Shown here piece by piece: positions 24,340 to 36,700 of a DNA stretch of 64,000 nucleotides. Position numbers and translations under genes: made by a program. The stretch is from the NCBI GenBank assembly GCA_025642065.1, contig JAODUP010000674.1:92001-156000 (forward strand). The letters are read 5' to 3'. Source of the stretch: Paralvinella palmiformis. Lineage: Eukaryota > Annelida > Polychaeta > Terebellida > Alvinellidae. Under the pieces are notes generated by a model that worked only from the letters and a program-made list of their open reading frames with translations, was not told the DNA's origin and ran no database searches. The stretch's first letter is position 1; each line of letters starts with the position of its first letter.

Positions 24340-24500
24340 TCAGCAGTTGGGCACAGATCAATAGTACCTAGGTTCAAATCTTGGCCGGGCAATATCTGTA
24401 GAGTGTTTCATCTTTCAATTCGCCCCCATTACCTTAGGAGGTCGATTGGCCTATTTAGCCTGTCATGTTCACGGGCAGGCGTTTATATTCCCCCAGTAAC
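24340..24500 (+). mobile_element. tRNA-derived SINE, family A
   Basis: CAGTTGGGCACAGATCAATAG and B-box AGGTTCAAATCTT are followed by GAGTGTTTCATCTTTCAATTC, ATTACCTTAGGAGGTCGATTGG and CCTATTTAGCCTGTCATG. It is inverted relative to the copy ending 185 bases to its left, so the pair can fold back. Confidence 0.7.
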
Positions 24501-25300
24501 GCTACACAGCATACACGTTTTGGAATTGCGACTGCAGCACCCCCTCGCCCTTAAAGCGGAAGCCATTCAAAGGTCTCGTAACACATCATACTCTCCCCAC
24601 GCCCATTACCAGCCGCCCCCTTCTCGGATGGGTTGCCCACCGGCACCTCGTCTCTCCCATCCTAATTGCCCACTTTCCCAACAACAGTCAAACGACAACA
24701 AACACTCCCATAAAAGGGAGATAATTTGCCATAATTTTCCCATTTCGACCTCTCGCTCTTAACTTTTCTGATCTCTCCCCATAAAGACAGACATCAGACT
24801 ATTTCACACGTTTCATTCTGCCGTAGCGTTTTTTAATAAATAAATTAATTTCCCTTATTTTCCATTTGTCGTCGTAGTCGTCTTGTTGTCGTGGTTGTTG
24901 TTGTTGTGGTTGCTGTTGTTTTTTGCTACCGCTGCTGTATATTACCTATCGCTTCCCCTTCCCTTTACTTCCCTTCCGGACTAAATACGCTATGTGTTTC
25001 CCATACTGCATCCCCCCCCCCCGTGTTCTTCTCCCCCCCCTCCCCCCGTCATCTCGTAAACAGCTCGCTCTGGGCAATAAAATGCTAACCGGAGACATAA
25101 TTATACCGGGGCTCGTTTCTCTCCTCTACAGATTACCTGATGCACGTACAACAGAAGCCATTGTTTACTTAGGTACACAAAGGTGTCATCTCATCGGCAA
25201 CTCTTCCTATCATTGGATACCACTTCCAGGCAAAAAACCGGTAGGGGGGTTGCCGGGGGGAGTTTTCGGGCGGGGGATGGTAGGATAATTTTCGTTTAAT
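24500..25300. promoter_or_regulatory. Unique island between SINEs and a CAGA array
   Basis: Mostly unique, pyrimidine-rich on the plus strand, with C-runs (25011-25022, 25031-25046) and a short GTT tract (24880-24920). No coding signature; ATTA/TAAT words and a TTAATTAAAT motif (25297-25306) at the right edge. Confidence 0.22.
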
Positions 25301-25689
25301 TAAATATCGCTTCAGCCTGTAATTATTTGTAACAAAGGAGGCCACGAGTTTTGCCTTTTGGCGGAGGGAGGCGTCGGGTGAGGTTATGTCCGCTGAAGGC
25401 AGGATAAGGGAAAAATGGGGCAGTAGGATGGTCTGGGAAAATGGAGGAATTAAGACAAAAGATAGGGATAGTACTTGATTAATATTCGGGCTATCTCTCG
25501 CTCCCTATCTCTCTCTTGTGCACGCCTGCGTGTGCGCGCGTGTATGTTTAAGGTGAGTTTGATTGAGTAATATTATGCTTTGGTTAGCATATCTCGGTGT
25601 CTGTTCTGTTAGTTGATGTGTTGGTATGTGTTTTTGTATTTATGATGGATGGAGTTTTATTGGGAAACTTGTTTTAATTTGATAGCTAT

Positions 25690-25979
<290 letters not shown>

Positions 25980-25982
<3 letters not shown>

Positions 25983-26400
25983 ACTGATTGACAGACTCTA
26001 TGACAGACAGACAGACGAAAGAACAAAGAAACAAACAGACACAAATTAGACAAGTAGGTTAGAGACTAGGACAGACAGGCAAGGTTGATTGACTGACAGA
26101 TTGACTGACAGTTGATATTGTGACACTAGACAGACAGATTGTGTTGGCTGAGTTAAATAAAGACAGACAGACAGACAGACACGGAGGGACAGATGTACGG
26201 ACAAACAGGGATGCAGACAGAGAAAGTAGCTGGCTCACTGATTGACTGGCTTAAGTAATAACAGACGGGCAGGTTATCAGACAGACAGACGAACAGACGG
26301 GCACCATGATTGACTGATAAGCAAATAGGTGCCGACCGACACACACACACACACACACACAGTGAGAGACTGACCAACATAGAACCCCCCCCCCCGAGAC
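25980..26400. repeat. Decayed CAGA/GACTGA sequence
   Basis: CAGACAGA, TTGACTGACAG and a (CA)n tract (26340-26361) show this flank is an older part of the same tetranucleotide array; a C-run follows at 26387-26395. Confidence 0.6.
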
Positions 26401-26459
26401 TCGCTGGACAAGACCGTCACAGACCGACCAATTCGGCCCACCGACAAATCGTCCCTGTG

Positions 26460-26625
26460 CCGACAATTGTTATTGAAGGAGGCCATTGTCAAGTGGATGT
26501 TTTATCGCCTCCTAGCACGAAGCCGGACCACGCTCGCTGGGAAAAGACGGCCATAACGACGAGGTACGACTCCGCCATAATGGAGGTCAGAGGTCATGAG
26601 CCACTTCTATAATTAACGAAAAGAT
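26460..26625. promoter_or_regulatory. Short candidate regulatory island with a perfect DR1 nuclear-receptor site
   Basis: AGGTCA-G-AGGTCA at 26584-26596 is an exact direct repeat with 1-base spacing, the element for HNF4, RXR and related receptors. Nearby are ATTGTT and CCATTGT Sox-like words (26465-26490). The block is flanked by simple repeats on both sides yet is itself unique sequence. Confidence 0.35.
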
Positions 26626-27028
26626 GGGACGTTATTGGGACGATTCGCGCTCGGACTTAGCGCGAGTGTGTGTGTGTTGGAGTTGATTTATGGCTAGCGG
26701 AGAGGCAAGGCATTTTAATAAGATATTTATTTCGCCGCTCATGAGCGAAGCGTTGAGAGAGAGAGAGTGAGATTTGTTAGTGTCACAATGGCGATTTGTT
26801 TTCGAGTTCGTCAACTGCCAAAAAGCAATCAGTGCGAGATGGTGTCGCTTGGTTCTGAAGCACCGCCTCGGGCCTCTCTCTCTCTCGGTCTCTCTCTCTC
26901 TGCGTGTGTGTGCGCCTGTGCGCGCACGCGCGTGTGTGACAATAAACAAATTCTCAGTTAACCATCTGAAATATTCATCAGGGTGTAGCAAATAGTGAAC
27001 AAACAGCCATACTGAGACGTCCAATGAT

Positions 27029-27029
<1 letters not shown>

Positions 27030-27077
<48 letters not shown>
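27030..27077. repeat. (GT)n(AT)n microsatellite
   Basis: Short GT then about 17 AT units. Confidence 0.85.
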
Positions 27078-27079
<2 letters not shown>

Positions 27080-27860
27080 GTATGTGTATCTATCCACCGA
27101 CGTCATTTAGTGTGTTAATGACACGTTTGTCATATAATCCCACATCCTATCACTGCCACGTTATCATTACCGCGCCCTGTTTTACTCGTACCACCGATAT
27201 TGACCATGATGTGGAGTACAATTTGATGATGGCCGCTTCGACCACTTACTAAACGTGTCCCGAACTCATCCGACGTACCCGGTGTTATGAATTGGAATAG
27301 ATAACTCTGTTTTGGGTACATATTGTCAGCTAACATTATAGGAATTCTTCAGTGGGTAATTACCCTTTTCAAACGATTATGATAGCAGTAACTTTTATTA
27401 TCATATTTTGCCACTGTGTCACGTATAATGTTTATAAGTTATATATAAAGGAACTGTTATTGGATGTAGAACACTTGTAATAAACTGGTGTTTACACGGA
27501 TCACTTTGACTTGTCTGCTAAGTGGCTGATTAATTATGGAGCAGAAATGCACCAAACTGAATGGTGACTTATTACGCATAATCGAGCATAACCGTACCAA
27601 AACGCACATATGCCATCAGTACATACTCTGCTGAGCCCCTCTGTGAATGCCGCCAGAATGGAATATTCATATTATGAATTTCACAATAAAGACTTTACTG
27701 CTGCATAATCGCAATTAAAATATCCAAGTAATTAAAAAAATTTTTTTTTTGATAAACTGAAAATATCAAACGGCTGAAAGTGTCCTTATCTGTGGTTTCA
27801 ATAAGGAACTATATACAGAGCTAGATAAAATACTGCAAAGAATCGCTTTAATAGAAGATG
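27080..27860. other. AT-rich non-coding stretch
   Basis: No gene or repeat recognised, apart from a T-run (27740-27750). Confidence 0.35.
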
Positions 27861-27864
27861 TAGC

Positions 27865-28090
27865 TATCGGAAGTGAGTAAGCGAATGAGTGCTTTATTAA
27901 TTTTCGGCGTTGGTCTTACCTGGGACATCTTATGATGTCCTACTTAGTTTCAATACACTATTGAGCTTGTTCTACACCATGCATTTTACAAATATAACAA
28001 CACGACCGAATGACGTCTACTTACATAAACGAGAAGACGGGATGAAACATCCCACAGACGCGGGTGGCACAGATTCGAAATGTGCGCATT
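27865..28090 (-). mobile_element. SINE family B
   Basis: On the minus strand: CTGTGGGATGTTTCATCCCG core and, towards plus-strand 27908-27931, the complement of GTCCCAGGTRRGACCAACG; a CACT/CATT tail lies at the left end (27868-27890). The middle has an insertion relative to other copies. Confidence 0.55.
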
Positions 28091-28539
28091 TCTATGTCTC
28101 GTATAATAAATGTTTTCTCAAGTGTGTATCAACTGCGCGGACTGTAACTTCGTCGTGATAAAGATCACCTGATTATATATGTACTTAGCTTAAATTTGGA
28201 GATCCCTAGGAAACGATCATTCAGAGATCATTCTGTTTGTAGTTGACAATCGCAGACCGTGACCATAGTTCAGTTGAGTGAGTGAATGAGTGCGTGAGTA
28301 AGTCGTATCCTCAGAGTCTGGCATGTCTTACGGCTGAGAGGCGACTGCCAAGGCACACATCCCACGAAGTCACACTAGGAAAGACAGCCAGGTATATCGC
28401 TGGCGTGACCATACTAATCGCTGGAGGAGGATGTACATTACCACATAGAAGAGACGCAAGACCAATGGTCAACTACCGAATCCAAACCCAATCCAGATTA
28501 GCTGGCTCCGATGTTTCTTAATAATTGCCGTCAAATGGA

Positions 28540-29383
28540 CCGCATTTATTCCAATCGTGACTTCTCCCCCTCTCTCTCTCTCTCAGCCAGCAATCGGTCG
28601 CCAATATTCACCGCTTTATGGTAGCACGTATATCTCGGCAATATATTTTTCACGCTACTGATTTCCAGCCAGTTTTGTTTCTCATTACGGATGGCCTCTT
28701 TGGCGGATCTCTCTTCGTACAACACCACGAGCTGGCTACCGACTAAAGGCGGTGGCATTCTGGGCGAGTTTCGATTGGAAAAATTCGCCAGCCTTTTAAG
28801 ATAAATGTATCGCGTGTCATTTCAACGGGCAATAAGTTATATTTCGTTCCCGTCTAGGTGTGTGTGTGTGTGTGTGCGTGCGTCCCAGTTTATTCTATGA
28901 CATCATTTATACCCTGCTGTGTCGTATCGGGCAATCAATAGAGGCAACTCGCGAGCACCCACCACGTGGCCAGAACTTCACGACGAGAGACCGTCAACAC
29001 GACGAGTCCGACCCGATAAACATGGACGACGAAATAAAATAAGCGACGTGAAAACTTATAATCGTTTTTTTATTATTTATTCGATAATACTTCCTGCAAA
29101 CACTGTACAGTTATACAGTAACAAGGGCGTTATGTACGAATACAGACCGACTGCCAACTGTAAGTCGACAAGAACGTCAACACGGAGTTCATTTCATGAT
29201 AAAAACAACCAGAGAAACACCATAAATCAAAAATATCGCACGCGTATGTAACACATTGTATGTCATGCACACACACACACACACACACATATATACACAC
29301 ACTTATGTATAATAGTAATAATCATAATAACCGTATCATGCCGCTTAAAGCATGAAAAATGAACACATTATTGATAATGGTCT

Positions 29384-29419
<36 letters not shown>

Positions 29420-30240
29420 CAGCTTAAAACACCACCACGAACGCCACAGAGTATGTATATAGTGTATCTACTCCATCAATCCTTCTCCTCCGATGACACA
29501 TCGACAACTCTCCTATACGATATTTCCAGCTCAGTTACGAACAACGACACTCATAACTAATTTACCATCAACTCGGACTACGACGACTAATTTGAGACAC
29601 GCGTCCGTCGCCGTATCGTCGGTTTTACCTTCTACGGGGCACCAACAGTCCACAGCCGAGCCGAGCCCTCGGCACTAAGACGAGGAAATAAGACGGTTCG
29701 TCGGTAAGACAGACAGTGGGTGAAGCGAGCAGCTAAAGCAGAATCTACGCGGAAGCCAGCCACTCCGACGAACGCCCGATAATAACTTAATTTCGCCGCC
29801 TTTTGTCCCGCTGACCCGGGCCCACGGCGGCGGCAGTATTTATACATCAGGCGTCGTATCAGGAGTGTTTACTAATGCACGAGTTGCCATCCGTCAGCGT
29901 TGCATTAAGTGAGGATTTAGCCGGAGCAGTCGCAAGTCAGGGGACTCCGAGAGATAAACATCGGACTAGAGCGGCGTGGAGTAGCCCTAACCCCAAGAAC
30001 GGCCCGAAAGTGGGGGCATATTTCAAGCAGAGTCTCCCACCATCTCTCCGTAATAACGAAATATGCCTCGACCATTCACTGCCCCGTCAGTACTACCGTT
30101 GTTGCTGGGTTTGCTTACCTAGGCCTACACAGGGGTCGTGGGGCAGAGTGCCAGTCAGCCCTTTGGTGGGGGCAGTCGATTTCGATTCCGAACCAACCAA
30201 AAATCGTTCACACCAAGTCAGAGGTTAATTTTCTCGGCCC
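28540..30240. other. Mostly unique non-coding stretch with minor simple repeats
   Basis: Contains short (CT)n at 28569-28583, (GT)n at 28859-28876, (CA)n at 29270-29288 and (AT)n at 29388-29414. The segments 28590-28800 and 29490-30110 are repeat-free and GC-enriched. Open frames at 28860-29251, 29493-29678 and 29875-30228 are short and motif-free. Possible enhancers; nothing firmer can be said. Confidence 0.3.
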
Positions 30241-30611
30241 AGAGCATCATGGCTGATACTGACTTTATACTGTACTGCCATCTCTATGATAAACCGGGCA
30301 TTGTTCGAACAGGGCAACTGTTATCTAAAAAGGGCACACCACTTTATACTTTATGACTTCTGACATCAAATTGAATGCGTATAAAAATGAAGTGATATTA
30401 ACAAATCATCGACCTGCAAGAGGTGAATGATGACGCATGGATGACGTTTGAAGATATATATTTATGTCTCGGAATCCAGACGCATAGCAAATAGTTTGGT
30501 AAGAATAAAAAAGCAAATAAATAAACTGAAAATCAACGAGAGGCAAAAGTCTGACTTTGGTTTTAACGCGAGATATGTTTACAGAATATAGAGAATGTGT
30601 GCGTGCGTGTG

Positions 30612-30778
30612 TACTGGTGTGTAAATGTTGCTGTATTGGGACCACCTTCCCGCACACGGTAGGCTAGACGTACCGATCGACATCCATAATCTTTCAGGCA
30701 TAGCCCATCCGTGGTTTGAACCCAAGTGCTATCAGTTTGTGGCCAGTCGCGCTACCAACTAGGTCATGGGAGATATCT
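30612..30778 (-). mobile_element. tRNA-derived SINE, family A-like
   Basis: Read on the minus strand: A-box region CCTAGTTGGTAGCGCGACTGG, B-box GGGTTCAAACCAC, then a diverged body and AGCCTACCGTGTGCGGGAAGGTGG, matching the end of the 24000 copy. Confidence 0.62.
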
Positions 30779-30829
30779 TGATTGGCAGCATTCGTGATAC
30801 GGGTAGGTGGTAGCACTGTTTAGCACCTA

Positions 30830-31600
30830 AAAGCGAACTGTCAGCGGCTAGTTTAGACGATGCGCGAAGGAAAGAGGAAGTTGTGTGTGTGTGTGTGTGG
30901 TATGTGTGTGATGGAGTAATGATGGACTGAGAAGAACATACGATTCCGTTAAACTTACAACATTTAGACGCTTATAAATAGCACGGCGCTGCCAAGTTGA
31001 CAGACAAAAGTACATAAAATATATCATTATTATACGTGGAGCATTTATGCAGAATGACTAGCCATCAACGCTCTCTCTCTCTCTCTCTCTCTATACAGGC
31101 ATCTATCTACCTATCCATATCCCACGCCACTTATAATACGAACGACTGCGCGTTATCACATGTTTATCATTAACACAGACTTCCCTTGATGTTACGCAGA
31201 ACAAAGACTACGCGCACATGAAAGTCATGTAGAATTTATACACGTACAAGTCAAACACATACTGGATAAACTGGCTAGACACATAAAACTGTGTAGCTGG
31301 GAGGACAGTAAAATATTATTAATGAAACATCTTCCTACAGAACATTATTACCAGCTTGTATTACTATATATACTACTTTATATATATATATATATATATA
31401 TATAAAGTTTTACAGTAATTATGCGGCTGGTCATTACCATTCGTCAATAGGTATACCGTATGCAAAAAGTGACACATAGTACTTTGTACGTAGGACTAGT
31501 CCCTGCAGAACACGGCGAATGTTTTCATCAAGAACACATTGATCACGCACGGAGGAGCGGGAATGTACAATGAACACAGCAAGGCCAATACTGACGCCGT
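30830..31600. other. Non-coding stretch with minor simple repeats
   Basis: (GT)n 30881-30910, (CT)n 31071-31091 and a TATA-only palindromic tract 31378-31404 flanked by CTTTA/TAAAG arms. Nothing else recognised. Confidence 0.4.
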
Positions 31601-33560
31601 AACTAGCTCGGTGTGGCATAGCTTCTGGCCGCAGCAGGGCGATCTATTCCCTCGCTTACTTTCGGTGACTGGCACTGATTAAACCTAGTGTGACGTAAGA
31701 CCGACGCCGACATGTTTATGGCACCGAGTGCAGCTCGGGGGTCGGACACGCTCGATATCGCCGACCGATCAGGCGAACAACTATCATCCGGTGATAGGAT
31801 GGTGCTGTTCAGCACAGAAGACGTTATCGCTTTTAGTTGTAATAACAACAACAACAACAACAACAGCAGCAGCAGCAGTTCATCACCATCAACAACGACC
31901 GTACACAAAATTGCAACAACAACAACAACAACACGCCAACACGAACTAGTGCATGCGGTTAGCCCCATTCATTCCGGTCGTAGATAACACCCGCAGCCTA
32001 AACGACGCCTTTTGGCTTCGTAACAAAAATCGCGCGAACTGTTTCAGAATAGTCTTGACATCGAAAAATCCAAAACGTTTCAGAACACTTCTGACAGCCT
32101 GCCATTTGTCAATCACCAACCAGGCTCGCGTCTACTGTGGCTTAAATCCGAGCCCGTTCTTACGGGAACCGTTTGCAATCCATCAAAACGGGAGCTCGTT
32201 GTAACCCTCCGCCCCCATGGAAGCGTTCGAGGCAACAAAGACAAAGGGAGCCCGGAACGGTGTTTTCCCACCGAACGCAAACAGGACTCTTGACATCACA
32301 GTTAGATAACTTATTATCGATTTAATCAATATCATTTGGCCATGTTATATTTACCATCTCGGCGCAGACGGCCAACAGGCCATAACTCGTAAATCTTGGC
32401 CGGTTTTCACGCAGGAGACAGATTTATATCTCTGCTGCAAGCCGTAAACTATTATAAATTATCACTTTTTCTGAAAGATTGGACATCAAGCAGATGTGCA
32501 GGCCCTGTTCTGACCATTTAGCTCTCTTTCTCTCTCTCTACTCTTTCTTCTTCGCAGTGAACATACATACACCGCCTGTTTGGACGAGAATCAAAGCTCG
32601 TTTTCGTGGAAGCTAATTACAAACCTTCATTATACTTAATTTACAATCAGGTCCAATAGTATTTATTACTACAGAGTCCATGGCACCTCCCCCCACAATA
32701 TACACTGCCTACGTACACGGGCGGCCCCGCGTACGTATCATGAATACTTACATTGTTTGCGGAGTGCCCAAAGCAAAACGAGCAGCTCGCCGTAAATCAC
32801 ACATGAATCATCCAAAAATTATCAAAAAATTGCCACTCTAGTTCTGGGCTGGAAAATGACAAATTTAGCTCAAGTTTTAGCACGATATTGCAGTAGTTAG
32901 AAAGCGGTATTGTGACAATGGCTTGGATGGACACACATCGACGTGACAACCACCGAATTCTATGAATATTCACTTTATCAGGAATGATGAATTACATGAT
33001 GAATTACCCATCAGGCGGAGCAGCAAGCGCAGAAATACAACAAAAAGCACCCCCATTCCTCCCGAAAAAAACATCCAGAATTAGATACAATTCTCTTTCC
33101 TCATGTCATGCAGTACGTCTGCCTGGCGTGGCACCGGCAAAAACCGAGAGGCACATTTTACGGCGTAGATTCGTATCTTCTCACTAACCAAAGACAGATG
33201 ACAGCTAGGCACAAAGCTACAAACTGCCATCAATCATCTCCCACTGATGTATCATCATTTGTTATCCCGCATGCACTTATTACGAACACAAAAAAAAGGT
33301 CCAACACATGTCCAGTACTTTGTAGTCTGGCACAGCACTTCTGACATTATACTCTGTAGAATATTCTCTTCCTTTCTATTCACCATGCTGATTTGTTGTT
33401 GTTGTTGTTATTATTATTATAATAACCATAAACATTACTGATTCAACATTTGTAGTCGGAAGCTTACGGCTGTGGCTTAGCGTAGACCGTAGTGAAATTA
33501 AATTTTATTTGAACAAATTAGACTGACTAAGCCTTTTGACATAAGTGTAAATATTACTAA
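31600..33560 (-). other. Probable 3' UTR and/or downstream flank, no gene
   Basis: Mostly unique sequence immediately 3' of the stop codon. A CAA/CAG-rich tract lies at 31839-31935. The stretches 31950-32560 and 32560-32990 are repeat-free with homeodomain-type TAAT words. Short open frames here lack domain or codon-usage support. It may be a long 3' UTR or a downstream enhancer; sequence alone does not separate the two. Confidence 0.35.
33504..33509 (-). terminator. Candidate polyadenylation signal
   Basis: TTTATT on the plus strand reads AATAAA on the minus strand, 204 bases past the stop codon. It is the nearest canonical hexamer. Genes of this family often have 3' UTRs of one or more kilobases, and another AATAAA lies near 32657-32662, so use of this site is only a possibility. 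Confidence 0.4.
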
Positions 33561-33562
33561 TG

Positions 33563-33620
33563 CTTGCTCGCTCACTCACTCACTCACTCACTCACTCACT
33601 CACTCACTCACTCACTCACT
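33563..33620. repeat. (CTCA)n tetranucleotide tract in the 3' flank
   Basis: About 14 CACT units, 94 bases past the stop codon on the minus strand. If transcribed it gives AGTG repeats in the 3' UTR. It may be the tail of a lost family B SINE, whose tail is CACT. Confidence 0.75.
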
Positions 33621-33713
33621 GTCTGTCTCAATCATTAGCGAAGGTTTTGTGTACGCCTCCCTATAGATGCTGCAGCCATAGAAGCTATGCCATTATGTAT
33701 GGAAGTCTCACCT

Positions 33714-36700
33714 TCATTTGCCCTTGTTGGCCAACTCATTGGCCATTTCGTAATACTTATTAAATTTAGCCATATGATCTAAAGGCAAATATATATAGGG
33801 ACTTGTATTAATAGCTTCTTTGATGCGGTACTTCTTCACCGTCGACCAATGACACCTACTCAGGTGGTACCGGTATGAGCCCTTCGATGCAAAGTTCCTG
33901 TTGCACGCCGCGCATCGGTATTCCGAGTTCTGGTCGCCGTCGCCTTCCGGCGTCGGGCTCTTTTCATGACTGGAACAGTCGGCGTGCGGGGAATGCAATT
34001 CCTTGGAATCTGGCGAACTCGGTCCCCCAGGCGGCATGCTGATCTGCAATGAGGGGCTGCTGCTCTTCGAGTTGGCGATCACGGTCACGATTGGGTTAAC
34101 GAGAATGACGGTTCCAGGCAGCGTCGTCGGGAGGCCACCACTGTTGCTACAGCAGCTGATCAACGGCGGAGAAAACGAGCTCTGACTGGTGGTGACCGTC
34201 TGTGAGGCCGAGGTCGAGCTCGTCGTGTGGATCAGCTTCTGAAGGCTATCCAGCGGGTGTTCGGTGTTGAAGCTTTTGCCGTAGACAAGACCCTGCAGGG
34301 ACTGGAGCGCCGAGTTGGTCGACCTCTGCGTTGAGCTATCGGTCGTGGTCTCGTCGATGGACTGTGCCTGAAGGTATTGATCCTTGAAGTTTTTTTTTAC
34401 TGGAGAGATTTTCTCGGCTGAATCACGGAATTCATCGCAACCGTCGTCGCGATTTCTCTTCCTTGGCGGCGTGTTACGACCGACGACTGTGTTGTCATTC
34501 TTGTCCGGCACCATAATTTCACCGTTTTCATTGGGCCTCGGCGATGAGGCTTGCTCTTTTTTCGGCGTGATGCATGGCGGAGGTGTCTGCCGACTATCCT
34601 TATCTACACCCCCACTGCTGGACCCGTGACTACTGGTCTCGTAGAACGGCGGCAGATATTTGTTTTGGTAAAGGTGACTAGTGTTCTTCTGGGGACTAGG
34701 CGTCTCCCGTCTCGCGAATGGGCTCAGACTGGTGACGTGTTTCGTGCTTTCGGCCGTCAGAGTCGGCACTTGCGGCTGTTGGGCAAAGAAATTCCTCCCA
34801 AACAGCGACGATGCAAACAGACTAGTAGACTGGACAGGCTTGCGAGCCGACTTGTGAGCAAAGCTCCTCTCGATGAAGCTCTCCATCGCCTTCAACGCTG
34901 AGGCTCCGTCGGTGGCGTCGTCGGCAGGGTTGATGAGTTCGGTGCTGCTGTGTACCGTACAATAGTCCCTCGGAGTGTTCCGGCTATTGTCGGCTTCCAT
35001 GCCGATGTCCTGGGAACCTATCTTTCGCTTTCTGGCTTTCTCTTCGCTGTGGCACATAAATTCTTGATAGTACTTAAAACTTTCCTCGGCATAGCTAGTA
35101 GTTTTCGCGCTCTTTCCGGGCGACTTAACGTCCAAGTCACAGGGCTCTTTTTTCAAATGGAATTCGCCATTTAAATATTCCTTGTATTCCATGGGCGAGT
35201 GATTGCAGCTACGAGTCGGACGTGGACTGTGCAAGTTCTTCACACATTGTCGGACGTGTTCCACGAAGTGCTCAGTCCTAATCTTTTCGCTACAGTTTTC
35301 ACACCGTATTCGACTCAATTCAGAGGCTGAATGTGATGAGAACGAACTGTCACGACTGTCCTCATCAAGAACATCCGGAGCACCACCAAGACTCTCCAAT
35401 AAACGTCGTTTGAAGTGCATAATCGAGCCATTACTGCTGCTGTGTGTCATTCCTGACCCGGTAGTGTCCCGGTCGCTTTGTGCGCTAGTTGGTCTAGGCG
35501 GTGTGAAATCGGCCTTCGGAGTTCCCGGTTCACATTTGGGTGTGATATGCCCAGACTTCTCCTGGTGTTGAGACAAACTTTCAGCGTCATCGAATAGTTC
35601 CTTGCACTTATGACATCGATGGTGCGTCGTTGACTCGGTATCGCTGCAGTCACTCGTCGACATCGACGATTTGGTCGACTTCAGCGTTTTTCCTTGTGGC
35701 TCCGTGCCCACAATGTTCGTGTAGTGTTTAGTCTGGATCATGTGTACGGTGAGTTCCGGCAATGACTTGAACGATTCGCCACACTGCATACATCTGAGTA
35801 TCTGTTTCGTCTGTTCGGACCCATGGTTGAGCCACATGTCCTGACCACGCACGAGTTTCGGATAATCATGATGAGTTCCATTCTTCGTGGCATTGGCAGG
35901 GTGACCAGTCTCCTGCAGATGCAGCGTCAGCTGATACAGTGTTTCAAACTCGGCACCACAGCTACACTGGAGGTTGGTATGTTTCTTCAAGTCTGATTTG
36001 CTATCTTTTATCGCCTGTTCTAGAAACTTCGATGGCACGTATGACTTGCTGGAATCTTCACCATGCACTGTTGAAGTCCCCGAACCCGATGACTTCCGTA
36101 AAGGAGATTCATTTCTCGTCAGTGAACACCTGCTACTGGTGCTGCTGTTCGCCTGTAGCGTCTGACTTTGAGTGGGAGGTGCGGCTGACATCGGATGCGA
36201 TGCTGGAAAGGGATACGAATTATTCAGCGCCGTACTATAGATACCCATACCAAAAGCGGACATATAAAACTGACGAATTGGTGTGTTGAACTGCTTCGTG
36301 CCTATTCGTTCGAACATAAATGAATCCTCACCGAACTTCTTTTCCAAACTTGCCAAAGTAGATGACGACGATGCCGCTGTGGTTTCTGTGTGCGGACTGA
36401 GGTACGGTACATAGGCAGTTTCCTGTTTTTTCTTTGAAGATTCTGATTCCGCATTGTCTTTGTTCTTGATGGAAAGATCCAGTGGTTTATCGGGATCATT
36501 GTCAGCAGTACATGGCGTAGTACATTCCCTGTGACTGGCCGACAAGGGCAGGTACTTCTGATAGGCATTGTTCATGCTCTGGACAACGGAGGGACGCGTC
36601 TCACTGCTGGAACGGTCCTTGTCTGCTATCCGATGCAGTGAATCCAATGAAGATGGCGAGGCAGACATGCCTTTCATGTAGGCGAACTTTGAGTGGTAGG

